This document shows, one piece after another, positions 35,438 to 42,709 of a stretch of DNA of 64,000 nucleotides. The stretch is taken from positions 1,286,001-1,350,000 of the forward strand of contig FNSH01000001.1 in the NCBI GenBank assembly GCA_900105895.1, in the 5' to 3' direction. This DNA comes from Atopobium minutum. Its GTDB lineage: Bacteria; Actinomycetota; Coriobacteriia; Coriobacteriales; Atopobiaceae. The notes beneath the pieces are model-generated. The model ran no database searches. It was not told the DNA's origin and saw only the letters and a list, made by a program, of their open reading frames with translations. Each line of letters opens with the position of its first letter. The stretch's first letter is position 1. The translations under genes were made by a program, and so were the position numbers.

Positions 35438-35446
35438 TATACTATG
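35433..35446. promoter_or_regulatory. perfect palindrome before the GntR gene, likely its operator
   Basis: CATAGTATACTATG is a 14-base perfect palindrome, 38 bases upstream of the GntR-family start. Its first bases overlap the TAG stop of the previous gene. GntR/HutC proteins bind short palindromes of this size near their own promoters, so autoregulation is likely. Confidence 0.55.
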
Positions 35447-35483
35447 AGCAGTTCATAGTCTTGCGTGCTGCTAAAGGGGAGAT

Positions 35484-36224
35484 ATGGCGCAGTTTGAGAA
35501 ATCGTCTGATTCACTTTTGTACGTACAGGTATCTGACTTTGTGCGTGAAAAAATTTATTCAAAAGAGTGGGGCGTGGATGATCGCATTCCGTCTGAGCAT
35601 GAGCTTATGGACATGCTTGATCTGTCACGTGGTACCGTGCAAAAGGGTATTCGCACGCTGGTAGACGAAGGCCTTCTCGTTCAGCAGCGCGGGCGCGGTA
35701 CGTATGTAACCCAGCCTGTCATGGCACGCCCATCTTCCAATTCTTTGCTCTCGTTTGCTGAGTCCATGAACGAGCAGGGCATTCCGTATCAAACAACGGT
35801 TGTCGAGAAAACCGTGCTGCCTGCTGGCAAGGCTTGTGCAGAAGCCTTGGGCATTGATCGCGGAGATTCATATTTGTACCTTGCACGCGTGCGTGAAGTC
35901 TTTGGTGAACCCGTTATGTTTATCGAAAGCCACCTCAATCTAAAATTGATCCCAGATTTGGTAGATGTGGACTTTAATGAGGAAGGTCTGTTTGAAGCAG
36001 TGGAGCGCCTCAGTGGTCATGGTATTGGTAAGTCAGAGATGATCTATAGCGCGCGTACTGCTGGTAAAAAACGCTCTGAATGGCTGCGCTGTGATGAGCA
36101 TGCTCCGGTTCTTAACCTTGATCAGCTCGTGCGTTTGGAAAATGGTTCTCCCTTTGAGTGGGGTAGTATTTGGCTGCCCGCAAACCGCTGCGTCATTAGT
36201 TCTCAAACGAGTCGAGAAGATTAG
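35484..36224 (+). CDS. GntR/HutC-family regulator with UTRA domain
   Basis: This 246-residue protein has a winged helix (DDRIPSEHELMDMLDLSRGTVQKGI at residues 30-55, RGRGTYV) and a C-terminal UTRA small-molecule domain of the chorismate lyase fold. Such regulators sense sugar phosphates or related metabolites and usually control the adjoining transport or catabolic genes. RBS AAAGGGGAG precedes ATG 35484. It is followed by an orphan PTS IIB gene, suggesting a sugar transport signal, but no catabolic genes are adjacent. Confidence 0.9.
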   Translation: MAQFEKSSDSLLYVQVSDFVREKIYSKEWGVDDRIPSEHELMDMLDLSRGTVQKGIRTLVDEGLLVQQRGRGTYVTQPVMARPSSNSLLSFAESMNEQGIPYQTTVVEKTVLPAGKACAEALGIDRGDSYLYLARVREVFGEPVMFIESHLNLKLIPDLVDVDFNEEGLFEAVERLSGHGIGKSEMIYSARTAGKKRSEWLRCDEHAPVLNLDQLVRLENGSPFEWGSIWLPANRCVISSQTSRED

Positions 36225-36250
36225 CCCTTTTGACAGAGCTTGCGTAGAGG

Positions 36251-36282
36251 TACCAAAATGATTGTAAGATATCGTTTTGGTA
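36251..36282. promoter_or_regulatory. 12-base inverted repeat between GntR and IIB genes
   Basis: TACCAAAATGAT (36251-36262) and ATCGTTTTGGTA (36271-36282) form an inverted repeat with one mismatch and an 8-base spacer. It may be an operator or a weak terminator for the GntR gene; only four T residues occur in the right arm. Confidence 0.5.
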
Positions 36283-36364
36283 AAGAACGCTCATGGAATA
36301 CACTATGAGATGCAATGCGTATAGGTTTCTTGGGGCTTGGCGTAATGCTAAGAAAGGATTTAGT

Positions 36365-36658
36365 ATGACGGCTCGTATTATTGTTGCTTGCGGATCAGGC
36401 GTTGCAACTTCTCAAACGGTTGCATCAAAGGTCCAACATCTCCTTACACTCAAAGGCGTTGACGCACAATGCGAGGCGGTCGATATTAAATCTCTTAAGC
36501 GATGCATTAAAAATGCCGATATCTATATTTCAATTGTTAAGGAAGACACCGATTGGCACATTCCAGTATTTAATGGTATTTGCTTTTTAACGGGCATAGG
36601 ACAAGAGGCAGAGTTTAAGAAGCTGCTCGCCGCTATTGATAGAGTCAATAAACGTTAG
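36365..36658 (+). CDS. PTS IIB component, galactitol-like, orphan
   Basis: This 97-residue IIB domain has the phospho-cysteine in IIVACGSGVATSQT (C9) and the rest of the lactose/galactitol-type IIB fold. The ATG at 36365 has AGAAAGGA upstream. In a normal PTS this protein passes phosphate from IIA to the sugar bound by IIC, but neither IIA nor IIC is encoded nearby. It may serve a IIC elsewhere or signal to the GntR regulator upstream. Confidence 0.8.
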   Translation: MTARIIVACGSGVATSQTVASKVQHLLTLKGVDAQCEAVDIKSLKRCIKNADIYISIVKEDTDWHIPVFNGICFLTGIGQEAEFKKLLAAIDRVNKR

Positions 36659-36701
36659 TCTGCGTGCCAAACTAGTTATCACAGCTAAAACGTAGCAGGG
36701 A

Positions 36702-37358
36702 TTAGCCATCGTACACGATGTGCTCGAGAGCGCTTACGTTACGAATGCTAAATCCTCGACCTTCTCGACAAAGAATGTTTTGGTCACAGAGTTCTTCGAG
36801 CAGACGAAACATGTGTCGGTAGCTCATACCAATGGAAGCACTGATCTCGGTAAGGGCATCGGAGAAAAATTCTGCATTGGCGTTCTTAAGAATGTAGGCA
36901 CACAGGCGCTGTTTGCCCGTGTAGAGGGCGGATGAAACATATGCATCTGCGGAATTTGCCAGCTTGAGGGCAAGACCGCGGCCCAGCTTGTTAGAAAAGA
37001 CAATATTGTGCGTGAGCTCCTTGCGACACAAAGAGTAGGGTAGCTGGATGCATTCCAGCTGTGTGATGGCGCTTACCGTAGTTTTTGCTTGAGGCAGATT
37101 GCTCATAAGTTCAATGTCACCAATGACACCACTTGAGATATACCGACTGACAATAAGTGTTTTGCCGTTCTTACCCAGCCTGAATGCTTTGGCACGGCCT
37201 TGTATGACCAGCCAAAAACTTGTAAACCTGTCACCTTGGTTAATGATGGTTTCTCCGGAGGTGTAGAGGGCACAGCAGCAGTTGCTTGTATCGATAGCCG
37301 ATAGCCCATATTCCGCAAGAACCATCTGATGCGCTTGGACAAGACGCCGGGTTTTCAT
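36702..37358 (-). CDS. Crp/Fnr-family transcriptional regulator
   Basis: This 218-residue protein has a cNMP-binding-like beta-roll (SGETIINQGDRFTSFWLVIQGRAKAF) and a C-terminal winged helix (DALTEISASIGMSYRHMFRLLEEL). ATG 37358 is preceded by GGAGGT seven bases upstream; the TTG at 37373 would lie within that site. C26, C27 and C28-like cysteines (NCCCALY) sit at the N-terminal side of the roll and could bind a metal or redox group, but this is speculative. It is divergent from a DMT transporter. Confidence 0.82.
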   Translation of the reverse strand: MKTRRLVQAHQMVLAEYGLSAIDTSNCCCALYTSGETIINQGDRFTSFWLVIQGRAKAFRLGKNGKTLIVSRYISSGVIGDIELMSNLPQAKTTVSAITQLECIQLPYSLCRKELTHNIVFSNKLGRGLALKLANSADAYVSSALYTGKQRLCAYILKNANAEFFSDALTEISASIGMSYRHMFRLLEELCDQNILCREGRGFSIRNVSALEHIVYDG

Positions 37359-37407
37359 AGGAGCTACCTCCAAGTATGGAGAGACTGCGTGGTGTTGCTA
37401 TAAGTAT

Positions 37408-37428
37408 GACATATGTCCTATCTATAGG
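37408..37428. promoter_or_regulatory. paired palindromes between Crp/Fnr regulator and DMT transporter genes
   Basis: GACATATGTC (37408-37417), a perfect 10-base palindrome, and CCTAT-CT-ATAGG (37417-37428) lie side by side in the 108-base divergent region. They are candidate sites for the adjacent regulator. Confidence 0.45.
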
Positions 37429-37466
37429 ATGAGTTCCCTCTTACAGTGGAGGCAGAAAGGAGAGAA

Positions 37467-38399
37467 ATGTACACCTTTTTGTCGTTGCTTGCCGGCGTGC
37501 TTTTGTCGGTAATGATTGCGTTTAATGGAAATTTGACAAGCTTGTATGGGGTGTTTTGGGCGTCAGCCATCATTCACCTTGTGGGTTGTCTTGCCGCATT
37601 TGTACTGTGTAAGGTAAAAAATGAGCAGAGGCCAAGGTTTAACCAGGGTCCTGTTTGGATGTATTTAGGCGGACCTATTGGCGTGGCTACTGTTGCGTTC
37701 CAGAGTTTTGCATTTGGCAAGATTAGCGTCACGGGTATTATTGCCTTAAGTCTGTTAGGTCAGACGTTGACGTCATGCGCGATTGATCACTTTGGTTTAT
37801 TTGGTGTTTTGCAGCGCCCCTTTTCTCTTAAGCAGCTTCCAGGTATTGCACTGAGCTTTGTAGGCATTTTTCTCATGTTGGATACTTCCGTTGAAACATC
37901 CTCGCTTGTAGCTGTTGTGATATCACTGAGTTCGGGTGTTGCAGCGGTTCTCTCTCGCATGGTTAATTCTTGTCTTGCTCAGAAAACCAGTACCTTACAA
38001 AGCACCTTCGTTGCTCATATTACGGCGTTTCCATTTGCAGTGCTGCTTACACTCATTTTTGCAGCCACGCTTCTACCACGGGTATTTGGGGGACCATTTG
38101 GCTCTGCTTGGATGTATGCAGGCGGTCTGGTAGGCGTACTGGTTATTTTGCTCTATAACACCACGGTGCCTCATGTGCCAGCGCTTCGTTTGACACTTTT
38201 GACGTTTATTGGCCAAGTGGGTATGGGCGTGATACTTGACACCGTGATTGGTGCAGCACAATCAAGTGCGTCGATTATGGGCGGCATAGTGATTGCAGCA
38301 GGTTTACTTCTTAACTTTGGCATTGAAGCTTTGAGCAAAAAACGCAAAGAAGTTCATCTGGAACTATCTGAAGCAACAGTAAATACAGAGTCCGCATAG
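37467..38399 (+). CDS. DMT-superfamily transporter (YdcZ/DUF606 type)
   Basis: This 310-residue protein has ten membrane segments arranged as two homologous halves of about 150 residues, each with the DUF606 (YdcZ) pattern (LSVMIAFNGNL..., GPVWMYLGGPIGV). Members of this group are small-molecule exporters of unknown substrate. ATG 37467 has AAAGGAG upstream. The divergent Crp/Fnr gene is the obvious candidate regulator. Confidence 0.82.
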   Translation: MYTFLSLLAGVLLSVMIAFNGNLTSLYGVFWASAIIHLVGCLAAFVLCKVKNEQRPRFNQGPVWMYLGGPIGVATVAFQSFAFGKISVTGIIALSLLGQTLTSCAIDHFGLFGVLQRPFSLKQLPGIALSFVGIFLMLDTSVETSSLVAVVISLSSGVAAVLSRMVNSCLAQKTSTLQSTFVAHITAFPFAVLLTLIFAATLLPRVFGGPFGSAWMYAGGLVGVLVILLYNTTVPHVPALRLTLLTFIGQVGMGVILDTVIGAAQSSASIMGGIVIAAGLLLNFGIEALSKKRKEVHLELSEATVNTESA

Positions 38400-38401
38400 C
38401 G

Positions 38402-38436
38402 TAAAAAGAGCCTACCGTCTTGCGACGGTAGGCTCT
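38402..38436 (-). terminator. terminator of pyk (leftward)
   Basis: AGAGCCTACCGTC (38407-38419) and GACGGTAGGCTCT (38424-38436) form a perfect 13-base stem with a 4-base loop. On the minus strand it is followed by five U, so it terminates pyk; on the plus strand there is no T-run, but it may still protect the end of the DMT transcript. Confidence 0.88.
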
Positions 38437-38517
38437 GTGTAGTACGTACAGGTTTTGCGCTACAAACCCTTGCTGCGCACATACGTGCAATGCGAGCAGC
38501 TGCACTAGCTGCGAAGC

Positions 38518-39960
38518 TTAGTGTACCTGGCAGACCATTACCATGTTGGTAGAAGTGGAATAGTCTCCCTGAACAGGAGAGGTCTTGGGATCACCAGCAG
38601 TAATAACTACCAAATCGCCTTCTTTGACCAAGCCAAGCTTTTTAGCCTCTGTGAGAGCAATCTTAATAGTGCCATTAAAGTCCTCGGCATCTTCAGTTAC
38701 AAAGCAGTTTACGCCCCAGTAGAAAGAGCACTTGCGATAAGTCTTCTTGGAAGGGGTAAAGGCGTACAAAGGAAGCTTAGGACGGAAGTCAGAAATCAAA
38801 CGAGCGGTACGACCAGAGGCTGTAGGTGCAATGATGCAGGTAGCACCGACACGCTCTGCGGTGGTAACAGCAGCAAAACCAATGGCACCGTTTACGTTCT
38901 TTACGCCACCACGATCAAAGTAGGTATTGCGCTCCTTGAGGTACTTCTCGGTCTCAGCGGCAATGGATGCCATGGTCTTAACGGCGTCGGTAGGATACTT
39001 ACCGGCAGCGGTTTCACCAGAAAGCATGACACAGTCGGTACCATCATAAATTGCGTTTGCTACGTCATTAACCTCTGCGCGGGTAGGACGAGGATTGCGG
39101 ATCATGGAATCCAGCATCTGTGTTGCGGTAATAACGGGCTTGTATGCCTGGTTGCATTTGTGAATGATGGTCTTTTGGATATGAGGAACCTCAGCTGCAG
39201 GAACCTCTACACCCAAGTCACCGCGGGCAACCATGATGCCAGAAGAAGCTTCCAGGATTTCATCAAAGTTCTTAACACCCTGTGCGCATTCAATCTTAGG
39301 ATAGACAGAAATACGCTCAGCGCCCTGCTCGGCACAAATAGCACGGATCTCGTTTACGCCAGCTGCATCGCGAATAAAGGAGGCAGCAATTGCGTCAATA
39401 CCAAGCTCACAACCAAAAATAATGTCAGCACGATCCTGTTCGGTAACCGCAGGCAGACCAACCTCAACGTTGGGCAGGTTAACGCCCTTGCGCTCACCCA
39501 GCTCGCCACCATTATTTACCACACAGTGCATATCATTGCCGTCTACGGAAACTACCTCAAGACCGATCAGGCCGTCATCAATCAAAATGATGGAGCCAGG
39601 AACTACCTCATTAGGCAGATTTTTGTAATCCAGCGAGAAGCGCTTGGCGTTGCCGAGTACGTCATCATCGGTAGTGATAACAACTTTATCACCCGTGTTG
39701 AGGGTAACTTTTTGGTGATTCTCAAGCTCGCCGGTACGAACCTCAGGACCTTTGGTGTCTAACATAATGGCTACAGGAACATTAAGCTCTGCGGCAATCT
39801 TACGAACGCGCTCAACACCAGCACGATGGTAGTTATGAGAGCCATGGGAGAAATTAAAACGGGCAACGTTCATGCCATTGCGGATGAGTTCGCGCAAGAC
39901 GTTCTCGTCCTCCGTAGAGGGTCCCATGGTACAAACAATTTTAGTTTTCTTGCTGGTCAC
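38518..39960 (-). CDS. pyk: pyruvate kinase
   Basis: This 480-residue enzyme makes pyruvate and ATP from phosphoenolpyruvate and ADP in glycolysis. TKIVCTMGPST opens the protein, with FNFSHG, the catalytic KIECAQGV, VARGDLGVEVP and the MLDSMIRNPRPTRAEVNDVANA motif. A typical C-terminal allosteric domain follows. RBS AAGGAAAGGA lies upstream on the minus strand. A strong terminator follows. Confidence 0.97.
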   Translation of the reverse strand: MTSKKTKIVCTMGPSTEDENVLRELIRNGMNVARFNFSHGSHNYHRAGVERVRKIAAELNVPVAIMLDTKGPEVRTGELENHQKVTLNTGDKVVITTDDDVLGNAKRFSLDYKNLPNEVVPGSIILIDDGLIGLEVVSVDGNDMHCVVNNGGELGERKGVNLPNVEVGLPAVTEQDRADIIFGCELGIDAIAASFIRDAAGVNEIRAICAEQGAERISVYPKIECAQGVKNFDEILEASSGIMVARGDLGVEVPAAEVPHIQKTIIHKCNQAYKPVITATQMLDSMIRNPRPTRAEVNDVANAIYDGTDCVMLSGETAAGKYPTDAVKTMASIAAETEKYLKERNTYFDRGGVKNVNGAIGFAAVTTAERVGATCIIAPTASGRTARLISDFRPKLPLYAFTPSKKTYRKCSFYWGVNCFVTEDAEDFNGTIKIALTEAKKLGLVKEGDLVVITAGDPKTSPVQGDYSTSTNMVMVCQVH

Positions 39961-40074
39961 AACCTGTCCTTTCCTTGCAATGATAAGCCATCTCTGATGG
40001 CGCTATATGTGTTTAAAAATACAGTTACAAAAAGTATACCGCGCTCAGAGGCATAAGAGGGCATCAACATACAT

Positions 40075-41079
40075 CTAGCAAACAATGCTGGACTCAATAA
40101 AGTTCTTATCGGTAGCATAGGCATGTGCGTTTGCAAGCGTAGTGTGTGCAATCTGAGCTAAGGCCTCCCTCGTAAAGAATGCCTGATGGCTGGTGATGAC
40201 AACGTTGGGGAACGAGCAAAGCTGTGCGGTGGGAGAGTCAAAGATTTCATCCGTGCGGTCACGGTAGACGTTAGGATTCTCTTCCTCGTATACGTCCAGA
40301 CCGGCGGCGCCAATCTTGCCCGACAAAATGCCACGTATGAGGGCATGAGTATCGACGAGGCCACCACGACCAGTGTTAATAAAAATGACACCGTCCTTCA
40401 TGCTGGCGATCGTATCGTCATTGATCATGTGGTAGCTTTCCTCATTGAGAAAGGCGTGCAAAGAGATGAGGTCTGCGCGCGCAAAGAGCTCCTCGTTGGA
40501 TACATAGGCATCAACGACATGCTCTTCAGTGATGAGCTTTTGGTTGGGGTAGGGGTCAGAACCCAAAACCGTCATGCCAAAGCCCTTACAAATACGGCAT
40601 AATGCCGCGCCAATTCTGCCCGTACCAATGATGCCTGCAGTTTTGCCGTGCAGGGTTTCTCCAACCAAGCCTACCAGCGAAAAGTCGTTATCGCGAATAC
40701 GATTGTAACCACGGTGGATACGCCTATTTGCCGTAAGAGCAAGGCCCATAGCATGTTCTGCAATGGCTTCGGGAGAGTAGGCGGGAACGCGCGTGATGGT
40801 CATACCCAGTTCCTTGGCGTACCCAACGTTTACCACGTCAAAGCCGGCACAGCGCATCAAGATAAGTTGCACGTCTACACCACTGAGAATTTCCAGGGTC
40901 ATAGCGGAGAGATTGTCATTAACAAAGGCGCATACGCCATCATAGCCACTAGCGAGAGGCGCCGTCATGGGCGTGAGATTGGAATCGGTGTACTTCAACT
41001 CAATGTCAGGATAGTTGGGAAGCTCTTTCTTGAAGGATTCGATGTCATAGCTCTTGGCACCAAAGACTAAAATTTTCAT
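40075..41079 (-). CDS. ldhA: D-2-hydroxyacid dehydrogenase, probably D-lactate dehydrogenase
   Basis: This 334-residue NAD-dependent enzyme reduces pyruvate to D-lactate in the fermentative metabolism expected here. The Rossmann motif GIIGTGRIGAALC, the arginine of NTGRGGLVDT, the EEEN acid and the catalytic His in ITSHQAFFT are visible. The family also includes other 2-oxoacid dehydrogenases, so D-lactate is likely but not certain. It lies 115 bases upstream of pyk on the same strand. Confidence 0.87.
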   Translation of the reverse strand: MKILVFGAKSYDIESFKKELPNYPDIELKYTDSNLTPMTAPLASGYDGVCAFVNDNLSAMTLEILSGVDVQLILMRCAGFDVVNVGYAKELGMTITRVPAYSPEAIAEHAMGLALTANRRIHRGYNRIRDNDFSLVGLVGETLHGKTAGIIGTGRIGAALCRICKGFGMTVLGSDPYPNQKLITEEHVVDAYVSNEELFARADLISLHAFLNEESYHMINDDTIASMKDGVIFINTGRGGLVDTHALIRGILSGKIGAAGLDVYEEENPNVYRDRTDEIFDSPTAQLCSFPNVVITSHQAFFTREALAQIAHTTLANAHAYATDKNFIESSIVC

Positions 41080-41304
41080 GCGCGTTCCTTTCTTTTGGTG
41101 ATGGCAAACGCGAGCAAACAGAGCTAGCTATACAGCTCTTAGTTCTAGTGTAGTCGCTTTTCTTAATATTTTCTTAATGAATGTTTCTAGTAAGCGTTCT
41201 TAATAAGAGTTACTACTTAAGAGTTGCTACTGGTTACCTAACAAATAATGAGTAGAATTACAGGTGTATTACTACTATAGAGGCTTGCAAAAAGGACGGC
41301 TGCA
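41080..41304. promoter_or_regulatory. divergent ldhA-nagA control region
   Basis: This AT-rich 225-base region contains repeated TTCTTAATA-type elements (around 41163-41210) and a direct near-repeat TAAGAGTTACTACT/TAAGAGTTGCTACT (about 41205-41232). No gene is supported. The repeats may bind a regulator of nagA or ldhA. Confidence 0.4.
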
Positions 41305-42477
41305 ATGAGTAGTTATTTTGTTAAAGCAAGTAAATTTGTTCTTCCTGGGTATGTGGCTTCTGAAGGTTATTTGGAAGTTGTTGACGGCCTGTTTGGCGAG
41401 GTAGTAGCTGAAGTTCCTGAGGGAGCAGAAGTGTTGGATTACTCGGGCTGTTGGGTAGCTCCCGGGTATGTAGACACACACATTCATGGCTTTGCCGGAC
41501 ATGATGTTATGGACTGTGATGCGCAGGGTCTTAATGAGGCAAGTGTAGAGCTAGCAAAGCATGGTACTACCTCATGGGTTGCCACCACGCTTACTCAGCC
41601 AGCAGATCAGATTAAGGCCGCTTGCGCCGCTGTTTGTGAGGCAGTGGAGGCGCGTGAGGACGGGTTTGTCGGCGCCAATATTGACGGCATTTATCTGGAA
41701 GGCCCCTTCTTTACCGAGAAACACAAGGGAGCTCAAAACCCAGATCATATGTGCGATCCAGACATAGATTTGTTCTGCGATTGGCAAGAAGCTGCTCATG
41801 GCTTGATCTGTAAAAGCGCGCTTGCCCCCGAGCGTGAGGGCTCTTTACAGTACAGCACCGCGTTGCACGGCATGGGAGTTGTGGTGGCGCTGGGGCACTC
41901 TGATGCCAGCTATGAGCAGGGTATGGCTGCAGTGGCTGCTGGTGCTACAGCATTTGTGCACACCTATAACGGCATGAGCGGTCTGAATCATAGAAATCCC
42001 GGTTTGGTCGGGTGCGCTATGACGGCTGCGTCTACCTACGCAGAACTTATCTGCGATGGCATGCATGTGCTACCTGCCGCTGTGCAGGCGCTGGTCAATG
42101 CTCGTGGCTGGGAGCACGTGGTCTTGGTATCCGATTGCTTGCGTTGCGGTGGCATGCCTGCGGGAGATTATTTCTTGGGCGATTTCCCCATTCGTTTAAC
42201 GGGCGGTTTGGCACGCCTCAAGCAGTCAGACGGTAGCTTGGGCAGTATCGCAGGCTCTGTTCTGACGCTGGATCAGGCGGTGCGTAACGTCGTTGAATGG
42301 AGTGTTGTGACTGCCGAGCAGGGCATCCGCATGGCAAGTGAAGTGGCGGCAAAGTCTGCCGGCATTGATGACATTTGTGGTTTGATGTTGCCTGGTCGTT
42401 CCGCGGACTTTAATGTTTTGGATGCCGATCTTATGGTGGTTGACACCTTTGTCGGCGGTTTGCAGGTGCAAAAATAG
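41305..42477 (+). CDS. nagA: N-acetylglucosamine-6-phosphate deacetylase
   Basis: This 390-residue amidohydrolase turns GlcNAc-6-P into GlcN-6-P. DTHIHGFAGHDVMD carries the metal-site His residues, LEGPFFTEKHKGAQ the substrate loop, GHSDASYEQ and HTYNGMSGLNHRNPG more ligands, and LVSDCLRCGGM the catalytic Asp. Deaminase nagB is not adjacent. RBS AAAAGGACGG lies upstream. A strong terminator follows. Confidence 0.94.
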   Translation: MSSYFVKASKFVLPGYVASEGYLEVVDGLFGEVVAEVPEGAEVLDYSGCWVAPGYVDTHIHGFAGHDVMDCDAQGLNEASVELAKHGTTSWVATTLTQPADQIKAACAAVCEAVEAREDGFVGANIDGIYLEGPFFTEKHKGAQNPDHMCDPDIDLFCDWQEAAHGLICKSALAPEREGSLQYSTALHGMGVVVALGHSDASYEQGMAAVAAGATAFVHTYNGMSGLNHRNPGLVGCAMTAASTYAELICDGMHVLPAAVQALVNARGWEHVVLVSDCLRCGGMPAGDYFLGDFPIRLTGGLARLKQSDGSLGSIAGSVLTLDQAVRNVVEWSVVTAEQGIRMASEVAAKSAGIDDICGLMLPGRSADFNVLDADLMVVDTFVGGLQVQK

Positions 42478-42520
42478 AACGTGTGGTTGGTATCGTATAA
42501 GAGATGCCAACTAATATATG

Positions 42521-42566
42521 CGGGGTTTCTCGATAGGCTATGAATCTGTCGAGAACCCCGTTTTTA
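42521..42566 (+). terminator. terminator of nagA
   Basis: CGGGGTTTCTCGA (42521-42533) pairs with TCGAGAACCCCG (42549-42560) with one bulged T; five T residues follow. The loop is 15 bases. Confidence 0.88.
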
Positions 42567-42597
42567 TTTGCTAAAATACAGCATCTGAGACACTCGG

Positions 42598-42705
42598 ATT
42601 TTAGCTTGGTGAGCCCTTGCCCCAACATGGGGAATTATGATCGGGCATCAAACGGATGGGTGAACTGTACCGTGGTCTTTGAGGCCACAGCCCGATCAAG
42701 GAGGA
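42598..42705 (+). promoter_or_regulatory. structured leader RNA of the Ca2+-type ATPase gene
   Basis: The 108 bases before the ribosome site fold well by eye. A hairpin CCCC-AACA-TGGGG lies at 42620-42632. A closing stem GATCGGGC (42639-42646) pairs with GCCCGATC (42690-42697) perfectly and encloses two short stem-loops (ACGG/CCGT and GTGGTC/GGCCAC), a three-way junction ending one base before the AAGGAGG ribosome site. CCTTG at 42615-42619 is complementary to CAAGG (42697-42701) of the ribosome site, offering an alternative that would hide it. It does not fit the yybP-ykoY, M-box or nhaA motifs I know. Confidence 0.6.
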
Positions 42706-42709
42706 ACCC

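Noticed and set aside
38521..39762. 413-residue frame on the plus strand opposite pyk
   Set aside because: It lies wholly across pyruvate kinase, whose motifs are intact; no domain and no ribosome site.
41080..41304. Short CRISPR-like array from repeats between ldhA and nagA
   Set aside because: The repeats are short, imperfect and adjacent, with no regular spacers and no cas genes in the window.
42598..42709. yybP-ykoY manganese riboswitch before the ATPase gene
   Set aside because: The gene context suits it, but I could not find the conserved paired-loop sequences of that class.
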